Below the pieces are notes generated by a model that was not told where the DNA came from, searched no databases, and was given only the letters and a program-made list of their open reading frames with translations. Below are positions 29,901-36,046 of a DNA stretch of 64,000 nt, piece by piece. The translations under genes were made by a program, and so were the position numbers. Numbering within the stretch: position 1 is the stretch's first letter; the number at the start of each line of letters is the position of its first letter. The stretch spans positions 496,001 to 560,000 of the forward strand of contig NZ_JANUBZ010000001.1 in NCBI RefSeq assembly GCF_024808665.1, read 5' to 3'. This DNA comes from Mucilaginibacter empetricola. GTDB lineage: Bacteria > Bacteroidota > Bacteroidia > Sphingobacteriales > Sphingobacteriaceae.

Positions 29901-30501
29901 AATCGAGCCAAAACTTTCGGGCATCCTCCTTAAAATTTCGGCCTATATTTTGCTCCTCCATTTCAACCGCCCGGGTAAAGGAGTAATTGGGGTCAGTGGT
30001 TACTTCAACACCGTTATTTAACAGGTTATAGGTGTTTTGTACCTGGGTGGCAATTTGTATGGCCGAAAGGGCATCGGCTATAATATGGTGGCTCAGAATT
30101 ATAAAGTAATATTCCTTACGATTATTGTTATTACTTTCTATCAGGTGAAACCTCAGCAAAACGTCCTTTGTTAAATCAAAGGGTATGTTGAGCAGTTCTC
30201 TGATTTTGCTTTCTATTGCATCAATGCCGATGCCGGTTATTTCGCTATAAAAATCAGCTATCGTTAAATTTCTATAGAAACAATATTTGCCATCGGCCGA
30301 GTATTTTGCGCTCACCAATTCGTTGTTTTTCACGAAAAAATCGCACGCGCGCCTTAACGCGTCTTTATTGATCTTACCGGTTATTTTGTAGACCAACGAA
30401 ACGTTATAGGTGCTTTCGGCAGGGGCCAGGGCCCATTCTAAAAAGAATCTTTTTTGGTATTCCGAAACTGGCAATACCTTTTCGCTGTTTTCGTACTGCA
30501 T
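17929..30501 (-). CDS. Trimodular nonribosomal peptide synthetase, C-A-T / C-A-T-E / C-A(MT)-T-TE
   Basis: A 4190-residue NRPS. Module 1: C about 5-445 (HHIIADA near 137), A about 465-965, carrier GGDSI near 1019. Module 2: C about 1065-1500 (HHVACDG near 1206), A about 1530-2030, carrier GGDSI near 2082, epimerisation domain about 2130-2570 (HHMITDAVS, EGHGRE, RTAGWFTTMFPV, FNYLGQFD). Module 3: C of the D-accepting type about 2590-3030 (HHIITEGWS near 2734), A about 3050-3830 with a SAM methyltransferase inserted about 3505-3770 (VLEIGVGSGLL), carrier GGSSI near 3882, then thioesterase about 3950-4180 (GWSLGG, LLDTML, CNHF). All A domains share FTSGSTGKPKG and, aligned by eye to GrsA, the same pocket code DLYDMSLIWK, nearest to cysteine codes (DLYNxSLIWK) but with Asp at 278. 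Inferred product: X - D-X - N-methyl-X, perhaps N-acylated because module 1 starts with a C domain. No MbtH, phosphopantetheinyl transferase, exporter or tailoring gene is adjacent. The start ATG at 30501 lies just before the first C-domain motif. Confidence 0.95.
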   Translation of the reverse strand: MQYENSEKVLPVSEYQKRFFLEWALAPAESTYNVSLVYKITGKINKDALRRACDFFVKNNELVSAKYSADGKYCFYRNLTIADFYSEITGIGIDAIESKIRELLNIPFDLTKDVLLRFHLIESNNNNRKEYYFIILSHHIIADALSAIQIATQVQNTYNLLNNGVEVTTDPNYSFTRAVEMEEQNIGRNFKEDARKFWLDFIDDTPLFIALPYNKNTRTDHLHNGAADKTGSFCYFELNQAETEQLNAYAKQKRTTLFIVLSALYGLVLSRYSNQRRFLLSYPVNMRPRGCNTAIGCFVNNIPLKIDLDEADDLDKLVEVLSEQRKAVRAYQGYSLTDIVRDQRKHHQSELKTFFNVGFTQANLNAISLKLDELDVLPVDISNSDKIVYEMGLLYDEYSSDKVKFKFEYRNALFDTEFIQQFTSSFKNTLAGLIAGKSISAKSSFILSEPDRIKIELEWNSAAQEPVTASLVDLSMATINSYPQGIAVVDKNGSYTYSTIGKGSYGIAGYLCEQQLSASGKLIAVLSEKGHQQVVSTLGIMRSGSAYLPLHVEWPPLRLDEVLIEGGVETVLTSRKAYDSIISESGIRDKYQWLIIEELASYQPTIKTADLPSPGIHDIAYVIFTSGSTGKPKGVTISHGSAANTIVAINNRFNIDRNDKILALSELSFDLSVYDIFGLLAAGGTIVFPEQEKSKEPSHWQELITTHGITIWDTVPQLMQLLSDQAIDKGTNLGTLRVAMMSGDWIPVNLPVQLKAQQPTLTVMSLGGATEGSIWSIWYEIKEHKAEWNTIPYGQAMPNQKMYVLNEYGDHCPPGVKGEIHIGGAGVALGYWNDEAKTAGKFINHTELGRLYKTGDQGKWNKAGYIEFEGRNDDQVKIRGYRIELGEIEHALTQLKGIRQACVIVKERKTATGTSKYLAGYYLADNCQTPPPSTLKEQLAANLPEYMVPAALMELEHFPLTGNGKLNKQALPEVEFDIQAETYVAPVNETEAAVCEIWKEVLGIEQVGTTDDFFRIGGDSILAIHVSHRMSKLPGCYIKVADVFVHKTIAALLSNVAGQPPINIEKVNSGQSALSFAQERLWFIEQYEQGTNAYHLPAVFELDREVDIEGIKYAVNQVASRHEVLRSKMEQVGITGNTIQTVYNAPLLVDEIAVGDEDQFDKLISEEINRPFNLVDEYPVRVKIYKVRDREDHPEKKILLINFHHVACDGWSLNIFQKELLAYYEAYLNHNATVILPALEIQYKDYAAWQRQFLTGDVLKKQINFWREKLAGHQVLELPTDHPRAANIDYRGTFQEFILPAETTQQLKTLARQYGITLHSMLLSSISILLSKYTGQEDIIIGTPTANRQHSQTKDLIGIFVNTQANRMLLNNAQSYRELACQVHQSQILAQLYQDFPFEKLIDELGIERNPSRHPVFQVMFALQSLNSFGNISEKQQSYFKAFPVDNIYEVEKFDLSVFIDDSQPYLTGRFNYAKALFNPDTISAMMDHYVNLLHKITALPDAPHSSLSILSEPDRIKIEEEWNSASQEMVTASLVDLSMATINGYSQGIAVVDKNGSYTYSTIGKGSYGIAGYLYEHQLSATGKLIGVLSEKGHQQVISTLGIMRSGSAYLPLHVEWPPLRLDEVLTEGGVETVLTSRKAYDSIISESGIRDKYQWLIIEELANYKPIIKEADLPSPGIHDIAYVIFTSGSTGKPKGVTISHAGAANTIIAITNRFKIGKTDKILALSELSFDLSVYDIFGLLAAGGTIVFPEQEKSKEPSHWQELITTHGITIWDTVPQLMQLLSDQAIDKGTNLGTLRVAMMSGDWIPVNLPVQLKAQQPTLTVMSLGGATEGSIWSIWYEIKEHKAEWNSIPYGQAMPNQKMYVLNEYGDHCPPGVKGEIHIAGAGVALGYWNDEAKTAGKFINHTELGRLYKTGDQGKWNKAGYIEFEGRNDDQVKIRGYRIELGEIEHALTQLKGIRQACVIVKERKTATGTSKYLAGYYLADNCQTTPPPSTLKEQLAANLPEYMVPATLMELERFPLTGNGKLNKQALPEVEFDIQAETYVAPVNETEAAVCEIWKEVLGIEQAGTTDDFFRIGGDSIQSIKIAGRIRQAGFNCRVRDIFEYKTVGNLVAHFDKNSARQVIAAEQGILTGSFDLLPVQQWFAGKAQHSELKNPDHWNQSFLIKVPALDTDRLRSVIPQLVNYHDVLRVRFEKENEPQKSTRAKYNDWKQVYQPKIKEPELRILDISKYTDAETQEILTAWQHDFDLEQGPLFAIGYLFGYPDGSARIFMALHHMITDAVSGRILTEDIEALYAGRPLPVKGSSYRQWIKQLENYKHQHPEEASWWDKQLATMYALPTMLPEDNWTEETFALDRQMTNSLLKDIPKVYHTQINDLLLTALAYALKDINHNKVQFITMEGHGREDIDVSLDISRTAGWFTTMFPVKLELKDSLRESIRHIKESLRSIPRNGIGFGVFAADDQTSYTLQNLPRISFNYLGQFDTLNEDWQIVTEKSGESVDAENADNNLININGAISNGRLQFNVATKLSANTSNLLCESFQSNLSAIINHCKTTFQNEGSYFTPGDFYAVKMSQPLIDKLTIAARKDKNELVHIYPATSLQQGFIYHVLSQGDDDAYRLQLIWDFKEEVDIEKYIQAWQHCIAQYPILRTAFNWEEDIVQVIYQHGELEYYMHDISHLPTTYDKDQAIIRLENEDRMRPFDLTKPALLRLLIIKQATGFFTIIKTEHHIITEGWSEPILLTTAHQYYQDLVANKKASVKEDIAYIQAQEYIYKHKKRAEQFWEKALADADGANDINALLSYPVDLSSYRQVEQAAAISLQIKDDDYSGLKAFCLKQGITMNVIVQFIWHKLLQIYSSRKETIVGTTISGRDLPIENIEESVGLYINTLPLLIQWEDDCSILSQLQQIQQKITELNTHSFASLAKLQRDGERIFHSLIAFENYPLAEGGRGNSKINIRNIVEKIDYPLCVIAYEDDDALVIKLQYDAQCLTADRAGLHLDTFQRLVKQLLVNPRAPHRSLSILSEPDRVKIEEEWNSARQERVTASLVDMSLEMINSYPQGIAVVDKNGSYTYSTVGNSSYGIAGYLYEHQLSATGKLIAVLSEKGHQQVVSTLGIMRSGSAYLPLHVEWPPLRLDEVLTEGDVESVLTSRKAYDSIIRESGIRDKYQWLIIEELANYQPTIKAADLPSPGIHDIAYVIFTSGSTGKPKGVTISHASAANTIVAINNRFKIGKTDKVLALSELSFDLSVYDIFGLLAVGGTIVFPEQEKSKEPSHWQELIINHDITIWDTVPQLMQLLSDQAADRGADLGTLRVAMMSGDWIPVNLPVQLKAQQPTLTVMSLGGATEGSIWSIWYEIKENKAEWNSIPYGQAMPNQKMYVLNEYGDHCPIGVKGEIHIGGAGVALGYWNDEAKTAGKFINHTELGRLYKTGDQGKWNKAGYIEFEGRNDDQVKIRGYRIELGEIEHALTQLKGIRQACVIVKERKTATGTSKYLAGYYLADITGSAENEPGILDNWENLYDSAYETTINEAQIQADFSGWNSYITEKPIPLPEMEQWRSDIVQKINRLKPNCVLEIGVGSGLLMYPLLPGIKKYIGIDMSAAVINRHKNNLKNTDYDTAFYHLRADQLDELQEDERYDTIILNSVCQYFPGINYFEDLLKKAFSRLSDNGSLFIGDVRNYDLHSELIKEKLDQNGTAYTQQDIDSILLKENELLLSPGYFGALAEKNGHLQVDVIKRNGIYHNELSRYRYDVVIAKKSNASNIDGKKVTDIYPVKVSASHCNVPYLNQLKKEDILAELSATLPAYMVPNVLVALKSVPLTSNGKLDTRALPDIDPDIASEQYVEPVTTAEQEMCKIWQGVLGLPLVGITDDFFKIGGSSILAIQVTSLTNKTLGYNIKVADLFSRKSIARLLEHLQVSEAESTSLIKPYHDVYHKALSDLIFIHPGNAGSEMYQHLADLLTSGYNCIGVDNFNIQHKRKIDLLSELATHYLTEYETKYSFKDPVNLFGWSLGGQIALEMASILEERGYRNINVILLDTMLTDDNLRKLRSSENNKEIIKQMRGLLKVEMAEEYVEKVIAGVDAEVTLTNTPISNILKYTNVVLFKATQQETRLNTPATKLIFDYTKLIAGNNIDLVANHLSVINMDCNHFNILDVYSTYLSHYLLKKAYNTSTNVGVSNAVFDGQ
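19990..21445 (-). repeat. NRPS internal repeat, adenylation block of module 3
   Basis: DNA encoding the module-3 A domain up to its methyltransferase insertion (LAGYYLAD). It is nearly identical to the blocks at 24540 and 27730, with long identical runs including third codon positions. Differences cluster in the GIRDKYQ and ISHASAANT surroundings. Confidence 0.85.
24245..25995 (-). repeat. NRPS internal repeat, adenylation-carrier block of module 2
   Basis: DNA for the module-2 A domain plus part of its carrier domain. It matches the module-1 block over about 1.75 kb, and the module-3 block over the A-domain part (from about 24540). The match with module 1 stops within the carrier domain, after the GGDSI motif, where module 2 changes to the carrier type that precedes an epimerisation domain. 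Confidence 0.85.
27430..29165 (-). repeat. NRPS internal repeat, adenylation-carrier block of module 1
   Basis: DNA for the module-1 A domain and the start of its carrier domain, nearly identical to the module-2 block. The repeat begins at the linker SEPDRIKIE-EWNSA between condensation and adenylation domains, which is present in all three modules. Confidence 0.85.
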
Positions 30502-31214
30502 GAATCTTAAGGTTTTAGGTTAAATTATCCAACCGCCAATATTTGAGGCGCGTCGTCGAATAATCTGTATTTACAGCCATCCGCAGATAGCCGGAAACTA
30601 ATTTTAAAAACTTTAAAGAACGTGGGGTGCGAAAAATTATCGGGGCCGTTCGCCATACTGTTGTATTGCGAAAACCAGCCCTTAGCAGAGGTGGATTGTC
30701 CGACGGTGTTAAGTGATTAAACATATGTGATAAGTAAGGTTAAGCGAATGTAAATATTTCTTATAAGAAAAACATAATAAAATATTAATTAATTAAAATT
30801 AATTTCATGTTAGGATAACGCTAAGCATTCTGCAGTGGCTTTGTTTGTAACAGATAAAGAAATAAGCCATATTAAACATTAAAAGACTATAAATCAGGTA
30901 GAATATATATAGTTTTCGAAGCTCTATAGGCTATGTTTTATAAATACAGCATCCAAAAAGACAATTAACTATTGGTTTATATTGCCCGGTGCCGGCCTCG
31001 CTGTTTTTTATCAGAAGAGTTCATGAAATAGGAGCAACACTGCGATTTAAACTGTCTTCTAGAAATAATAACCAGACTCGGACAACAGCATCTCTCAAAA
31101 AATGCCAGAACCATTAAATAGATGGCCCTAAAGGTTGAAATATATTGCTGTGGATATGGTTTGAGGATAGTTTAGTGATGTAATCATTACTCATCCTTAA
31201 ATAAACCATAGAAA
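30502..31214. other. Long intergenic region upstream of the NRPS, no gene seen
   Basis: About 710 bases separate the divergent NRPS and the secreted-protein gene. It is AT-rich, especially 30740-30810. The only open frame of any length (minus strand, 30515-30724) has no family character and is probably chance. The region must contain the NRPS promoter, but I could not find a good -7/-33 pair. Confidence 0.4.
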
Positions 31215-31940
31215 ATGTACAAATTGAAATTTACGTTATTATCCGTTGCGATAATAATTAGCCTGAACGCCGTTGGCCAGGTTCATTTAAATGCACACTA
31301 TAAATCGATCCACTATGATTGGATAAAACCCTCGCATACTCTTTACAAGCAAACGGGGTTTGATACATCCGGGAATATTACCATGGAACTGGTTATTGAC
31401 CATGTAACGAAGATCGACTCCGTCAAAAAAGAAATAGCATTTATCAATACCGTGCCATTTGCTGCCGGGAAACTGCTGATCGATTCGTCCATTGATAATT
31501 ATTCCGGCTCTGCGCGCTATATCCTGGTCACTTTTCCGTCTACAAAATACGAGTATATCAAATACCTGCCTGCGTCTGTCGAGGCGCATAATATAATTAA
31601 AGGGGTAAGTTCCACCAAAACCACCCCGATGCCCGAAGGTTACTTTGACGACAATAGTATCTGGGATATTCTTGGCTATATCTCTTACAAAAAAGGCGTC
31701 AGCTACCAGCTGGATTGTTACGGCACCGACACCCATACCCAGGTTTTGATTCCTTTTGAAATTGAATATCTTTTTGATGAAGAGAACCAGGAGCGGGGAG
31801 GCGCGGTTGTGAGCAATATGGTATTGAAAGTTACTAATCCCGGAGCAACTGCCTATGTATGGATTGACAAAAAGACCCATTTAACCACAAAAGTGTATGC
31901 TCAGGGTAAAGGGTATTCGTTTTCGAAGGTGGCAATATAG
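31215..31940 (+). CDS. Secreted hypothetical protein
   Basis: A 241-residue protein with a clear signal peptide (MYKLKFTLLSVAIIISLNAVGQ, cleavage after GQ likely). The rest is beta-rich and soluble, ending TAYVWIDKKTHLTTKVYAQGKGYSFSKVAI, a pattern seen in periplasmic lipid-binding or DUF3108-like proteins where a product is tracked through a conserved strand order. That resemblance is weak. It stands alone, followed directly by a REP-like element. Confidence 0.75.
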   Translation: MYKLKFTLLSVAIIISLNAVGQVHLNAHYKSIHYDWIKPSHTLYKQTGFDTSGNITMELVIDHVTKIDSVKKEIAFINTVPFAAGKLLIDSSIDNYSGSARYILVTFPSTKYEYIKYLPASVEAHNIIKGVSSTKTTPMPEGYFDDNSIWDILGYISYKKGVSYQLDCYGTDTHTQVLIPFEIEYLFDEENQERGGAVVSNMVLKVTNPGATAYVWIDKKTHLTTKVYAQGKGYSFSKVAI

Positions 31941-31943
31941 CCA

Positions 31944-31986
31944 GTAGTCACAGACTACAGGCATATTAGTCCGTAGACACAGTCTA
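31944..31986 (+). repeat. REP-like element, two short hairpins (copy 2)
   Basis: GTAGTC-ACA-GACTAC (31944-31958) and GTAGAC-ACA-GTCTAC (31972-31986) joined by aggcatattagtcc. Same design as at 8420. It starts three bases after the stop codon of the secreted-protein gene and may act as terminator or mRNA-stabilising structure. Confidence 0.6.
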
Positions 31987-32209
31987 CTGACAGCCGGGAT
32001 GGCGGGGTGTAGGTGTCTTGTCTCACGCAATACATGACACAAAAAAAACAGCCGAAACGCGCGAAACAGTGCCTATATGTAAATCAATAAGTTATGCGAA
32101 ATATGAAACAAGCTGAAACGAAATGGTACAAAAAATTGCGCTTTTTAGGGAGATTAGTGTTTCAGGGCGGGTGCAATTTTTAAATAGAGTTGCCGGATAG
32201 TGGACATAG

Positions 32210-32259
32210 TTAAGCTGCAAGCTTAAGACATTTTAGGTCGAAGTTTATAAACTTCGACC
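32210..32259 (+). repeat. Two-hairpin palindromic element, family 2, copy 1
   Basis: TTAAGCT-gca-AGCTTAA (32210-32226) followed by a perfect 24-base palindrome at 32236-32259 with half-site GGTCGAAGTTTA. An almost identical copy in the same orientation lies at 38416-38465. It sits about 110 bases before the IetA-like gene. Confidence 0.75.
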
Positions 32260-32368
32260 AGTGGAAGGCACAATTGTTTATTTGTTAAGAAGTATTTTCT
32301 TCAATTTGAAAAGAACTTTTTACCTTTCAAAAAACTAATAAAACCTTATTTTATCGGTACTTTTGCAA

Positions 32369-33346
32369 ATGGCAGCAGCGGATCAAATCAAAAGTCTAAT
32401 TAAATCATTTGGTGAAGATGATGAAGAACGATTTTTTTCTTCGGCAATACAGATTGCTGCGTCAGAAGCTAGACAGGGTCATGTTAACATCGCTCAAGAA
32501 TTAAAATCGCTGATCGAACAGGCAAGAAAAACCCGCTCCAATCAAATTTTTGACCGAAATAAAACGGTTCACTTTTCTCCGCAAAAACGTGAATTATCCG
32601 AACTAATCGATATCTACCAACCCCAAATTACATTAAAGGATATGGTATTGAATGAGCATGTTTATTCTGTGCTTAACCGCGTTATCGACGAACAACGTAA
32701 ATCAGAAATTTTGCGTCAGCATAATTTGAGTCCACAACGCAAACTTCTTTTGATGGGACCTCCAGGTTGCGGTAAAACCATGACCGCAGAGGCCATAGCG
32801 GGAGAATTGGGTATCCCGGTTTTTATAGTTCGTCTTGATGGCATTATGTCTAAGTTTATGGGCGAATCCATAGTGAAGTTACGCCTTATTTTCGATGCCA
32901 TGCCCAATCAGCGAGCCGTTTATTTGTTTGACGAATTTGATTCTATTGGTTCCCATCGAAATATGGGTCAAGATGTCGGCGAAGTCAAACGCGTGTTGAA
33001 CAGCTTCTTGATCAATATAGAAAAAGACCAAAGTAACAGCATTATAATTGCTGCTACCAATTTGCCGGAATCGCTTGACAAAGCGTTATTCCGTAGGTTT
33101 GACGAAATCATTAATTATCCGGTTCCAACTGTTATAGAAATAGAAGAAACCCTTGCCCGCCAAACTCGTAATTTTAAATTTGACAAAAAGCCAAATCTTA
33201 AAGAGATTGCTAAAAATGCTTTGGGGCTTAACTATTCAGAAATAATTAAAGCTTGCGAAGAGACGGTTAAGTATATGATTCTGAGTGACAAAAAATCACT
33301 ATCTTCATCCTTACTAAACCAAAATCTCCAAAAGAAGAAAATGTAA
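32369..33346 (+). CDS. ietA: AAA-family ATPase, IetA-like (antitoxin/defence component)
   Basis: A 325-residue AAA ATPase related to FtsH/spastin-type domains. Walker A is GPPGCGKT with the lysine near residue 136, Walker B is YLFDEFD near 184-190, and ALFRRFDEI supplies the sensor/arginine-finger region. The N-terminal 100 residues are helical and probably bind the partner. An ATG at 32369 (MAAADQIK) is preferred over the in-frame TTG two codons earlier. Its stop overlaps the start of the subtilase gene by one base, indicating translational coupling. The pair matches IetA/IetS, described as a toxin-antitoxin module on the Agrobacterium Ti plasmid and later as an anti-phage system. Confidence 0.82.
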   Translation: MAAADQIKSLIKSFGEDDEERFFSSAIQIAASEARQGHVNIAQELKSLIEQARKTRSNQIFDRNKTVHFSPQKRELSELIDIYQPQITLKDMVLNEHVYSVLNRVIDEQRKSEILRQHNLSPQRKLLLMGPPGCGKTMTAEAIAGELGIPVFIVRLDGIMSKFMGESIVKLRLIFDAMPNQRAVYLFDEFDSIGSHRNMGQDVGEVKRVLNSFLINIEKDQSNSIIIAATNLPESLDKALFRRFDEIINYPVPTVIEIEETLARQTRNFKFDKKPNLKEIAKNALGLNYSEIIKACEETVKYMILSDKKSLSSSLLNQNLQKKKM

Positions 33347-35886
33347 TGCCGCTTGTTTCTAACCTTCCTCACCTTAAACTGACTGGCTATTCAAATAGTG
33401 AACCGTATCGCTTTCCACGTATAATCAAGATTGATTTTCCATTGGCACAAAGAAATCGTGCTATACATGGAAACAGGGTCCTTCAACAATTAAATCAGAT
33501 CAAAGAGCGATTTGAGCAATTGCAACAGGTTGAGCTTCCCGAAAACATAGTCCGTGACGATACGATTTATGTAGAATTTATTTCGGAGTGGCAGTTACCA
33601 TTAAACTTTTCCAGCCTTCACAGTGATGCCCAACAACCTAAATACCAAGTCTTAAAGATAGTCCAGGAGACAATTAACGACCAACCAACTCAAGTAAGAT
33701 ACCGTACATTGGTCATGCTTACCAAAGGAGGTATCAGTCATTTCATAAAACGCGTTACCGAATATATTGACCCCTCAAAAGATATTTCTAAAATAGATGA
33801 ATCGGGAAATGTCACTGAGGTCAATCCTAAAAACAATGCATTAATTGCCAATATTGAGGTCATTCAATTAGCAACCCTGAGGGAATTTTGGAGCGATAAT
33901 CCTGAATTTCCTTTCCCTCTAGAAGATGAAATTCGATGGTGGGAGGTTTGGTTTAGGCGAACTTCAACCGATGATGAAAAATTGCAACAGGTTTATAAAA
34001 ATCTTGAAACAATTGGAGCACAAATCGGTGTGTCCTCTATTACATTCCCCGAACATATCGTAAGGTTGGTAAGAGGATCGGCAAATCAGCTTTCTAATTC
34101 CTTACTGTTATTAGATAATCTTGCGGAACTCAGGAAACCGCAAGAAACTGCAGATTGTTTTATGCGCGAAGGAATCGTTGGACGACAGAATTGGATCAAC
34201 GATTTAATAACCAGAACTGATTTTGCCATTGATGATGACTCTGTATTAATTTGTTTACTTGACAGCGGGGTAAATAACCGTCATCCACTTATTACTCCTT
34301 TTTTGCCGGATGATCGCATGTTCGCATATAATGCAGCTTGGGGAAATCATGATAGCTGGCAAGGCGAGGGCCATGGGACAGGAATGGCCGGATTGGCCTT
34401 ATACGGCGATCTTACAGTTGCGTTTGGCTCCACCGATCGAATTGTCATCAGACACGGCCTAGAATCGTTTAAGATTAAACAATATGGTGTTGACAATGAT
34501 CCCGAACTTTACGGTGTAATTACACAAACAGCCTGCAACGTGCCCGTTATAGCCCATAATGGCTTTCGGCGCATCTTTTGTTTAAGTATTACAAATGACG
34601 GATTAGCATTTAAAGGACGACCATCATCTTCTTCTGGGGCAATAGACAAAATAGCTTTCGGCGACATTCAACATGGAGGTTTACCACAATTAATAGTTAT
34701 AAGTGGCGGAAATGTCGTAATTGGATTGCACCGAGACTATCCAAGTCTCAATGATATTACCAGCATTCATGACCCGGCGCAAGCTTACAATGCTCTTAGT
34801 GTAGGAACTTATACGAGAATGGATCACATAGATCCTGCGGAATGGCCCGGATGGAGAATACTGGCCCCTCGCGGTGGCATGTCTCCATCTAATTCAACTT
34901 CATTATTTTGGGAAAGTCAATGGCCGAACAAGCCAGATATAGTGATGGAAGGTGGTAATATGATGACTAATGGCAACGACGTATCTACCGCATCGAGTTT
35001 GCAGTTGCTTAGTACAAGTAAACGCCATTTGGACCAACAGCTACAATATTTTGGCGATACCAGTGGTGCTGCCGCACTCACTGCAAAAATGGCGGCAGAA
35101 ATCGCTACTGCTTACCCCCAATTTTGGCCCGAAACTATCAGGGCATTAATTGTTCATTCGGCGGATTATACAACTGAAATGTTAGGAAACCGTAACCTGT
35201 CAAACTGTTCTCCTGCTGATAAACGCACACTATTAAGGCGCTTTGGCTACGGCGTACCAAACTTAAACAAGGCTTTGTATTCTGCTTCAAATGCGCTGCA
35301 CCTTATTATGGAGCGCACGATTCAGCCCTATCAGCAAAATGGCAACGACACACCTAAATATAACGACTACCATTTGTATCAGTTGCCTTGGCCTGCTGAT
35401 ATTCTTAGAAATGAATTGACAGAACAGAATGTTAGATTGAAAATAACATTGTCGTACTTTATTGAACCTAATCCAGGAAATCGAAGATATGCCAATACTT
35501 TTCAATATCACTCTCATTCATTAGACTTCATGCTGATAAAACCTGCCGAGGATTTGGCTACCTTTAAACTACGTGTTTCAAAAGCTTCCGAAGAAGAGGA
35601 AGAACAGGGAGAAGCAATTATTAACCGTGAAGGTGAAATTTGGACGTTAAAAAAGAATCGTAGTCGGGGTTCGGTCAAAAAAGACTTTATCAATACATCC
35701 GGGGCAGATTTATCGACAAGGCATGTTTTGGCTGTATACCCTCAAAATGGCTGGTATAAGACCAGAAAAAAACTTTCAAAAGCCAATGAGCAGGTACGTT
35801 ACACTTTAATAGTTTCGATTGAAACCGATGAACAGGAGGTTAATATTTATAATCCAATCGCAGAACTGATCGCCATTCCTAATTAA
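33346..35886 (+). CDS. ietS: Subtilisin-like serine protease, IetS-like (toxin/defence effector)
   Basis: An 846-residue intracellular S8 protease without a signal peptide. The catalytic triad is visible: D306 in CLLDSGV, H343 in GHGTGMAG and S573 in DTSGAAAL. About 300 residues precede the catalytic core and about 230 follow it, the latter beta-rich. In IetAS pairs the protease is the toxic effector and the ATPase controls it. Here both catalytic centres look intact. The pair is AT-richer than the neighbouring imu genes and is bordered by palindromic repeats on both sides, consistent with horizontal acquisition. Confidence 0.85.
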   Translation: MPLVSNLPHLKLTGYSNSEPYRFPRIIKIDFPLAQRNRAIHGNRVLQQLNQIKERFEQLQQVELPENIVRDDTIYVEFISEWQLPLNFSSLHSDAQQPKYQVLKIVQETINDQPTQVRYRTLVMLTKGGISHFIKRVTEYIDPSKDISKIDESGNVTEVNPKNNALIANIEVIQLATLREFWSDNPEFPFPLEDEIRWWEVWFRRTSTDDEKLQQVYKNLETIGAQIGVSSITFPEHIVRLVRGSANQLSNSLLLLDNLAELRKPQETADCFMREGIVGRQNWINDLITRTDFAIDDDSVLICLLDSGVNNRHPLITPFLPDDRMFAYNAAWGNHDSWQGEGHGTGMAGLALYGDLTVAFGSTDRIVIRHGLESFKIKQYGVDNDPELYGVITQTACNVPVIAHNGFRRIFCLSITNDGLAFKGRPSSSSGAIDKIAFGDIQHGGLPQLIVISGGNVVIGLHRDYPSLNDITSIHDPAQAYNALSVGTYTRMDHIDPAEWPGWRILAPRGGMSPSNSTSLFWESQWPNKPDIVMEGGNMMTNGNDVSTASSLQLLSTSKRHLDQQLQYFGDTSGAAALTAKMAAEIATAYPQFWPETIRALIVHSADYTTEMLGNRNLSNCSPADKRTLLRRFGYGVPNLNKALYSASNALHLIMERTIQPYQQNGNDTPKYNDYHLYQLPWPADILRNELTEQNVRLKITLSYFIEPNPGNRRYANTFQYHSHSLDFMLIKPAEDLATFKLRVSKASEEEEEQGEAIINREGEIWTLKKNRSRGSVKKDFINTSGADLSTRHVLAVYPQNGWYKTRKKLSKANEQVRYTLIVSIETDEQEVNIYNPIAELIAIPN

Positions 35887-35904
35887 CAATATCCGCTATC
35901 AGTA

Positions 35905-35951
35905 GTAGACTTCGTCTACGGATTCGCTATGCCTGTAGTCTGCGACCACAG
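35905..35951 (-). repeat. REP-like element (copy 3, inverted)
   Basis: GTAGAC-TTC-GTCTAC and GTAGTC-TGC-GACCAC joined by ggattcgctatgcct, the reverse orientation of copies 1 and 2. It begins 18 bases after the ietS stop. Confidence 0.6.
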
Positions 35952-35977
35952 GCTCACAAAGATGCATCACGCTATCC

Positions 35978-36021
35978 GCAGACTCTGTCTACGGATTCAT
36001 ATGCCAGTAGTCTCTGACTAC
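35978..36021 (-). repeat. REP-like element (copy 4, inverted, tandem with copy 3)
   Basis: GCAGAC-TCT-GTCTAC and GTAGTC-TCT-GACTAC joined by ggattcatatgcca. Both copies 3 and 4 are followed by almost the same bases (aggcYcacaaagatgcatc), so the repeated unit is about 70 bases including this spacer. Confidence 0.6.
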
Positions 36022-36046
36022 AGGCCCACAAAGATGCATCCACATA

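Noticed and set aside
30515..30724. A 69-codon frame upstream of the NRPS
   Set aside because: No family character, unusual composition and no start context; probably chance in a promoter region.
31287..31880. A 197-codon frame antisense to the secreted-protein gene
   Set aside because: The sense strand has a good signal peptide and plausible codon use; the reverse frame has no motif and is a shadow.
32358..32365. TACTTTTG, an exact TAnnTTTG box overlapping the IetA start region
   Set aside because: It would place the transcript start at or after the ATG with no matching -33 box; likely coincidence in AT-rich DNA unless the transcript is leaderless.
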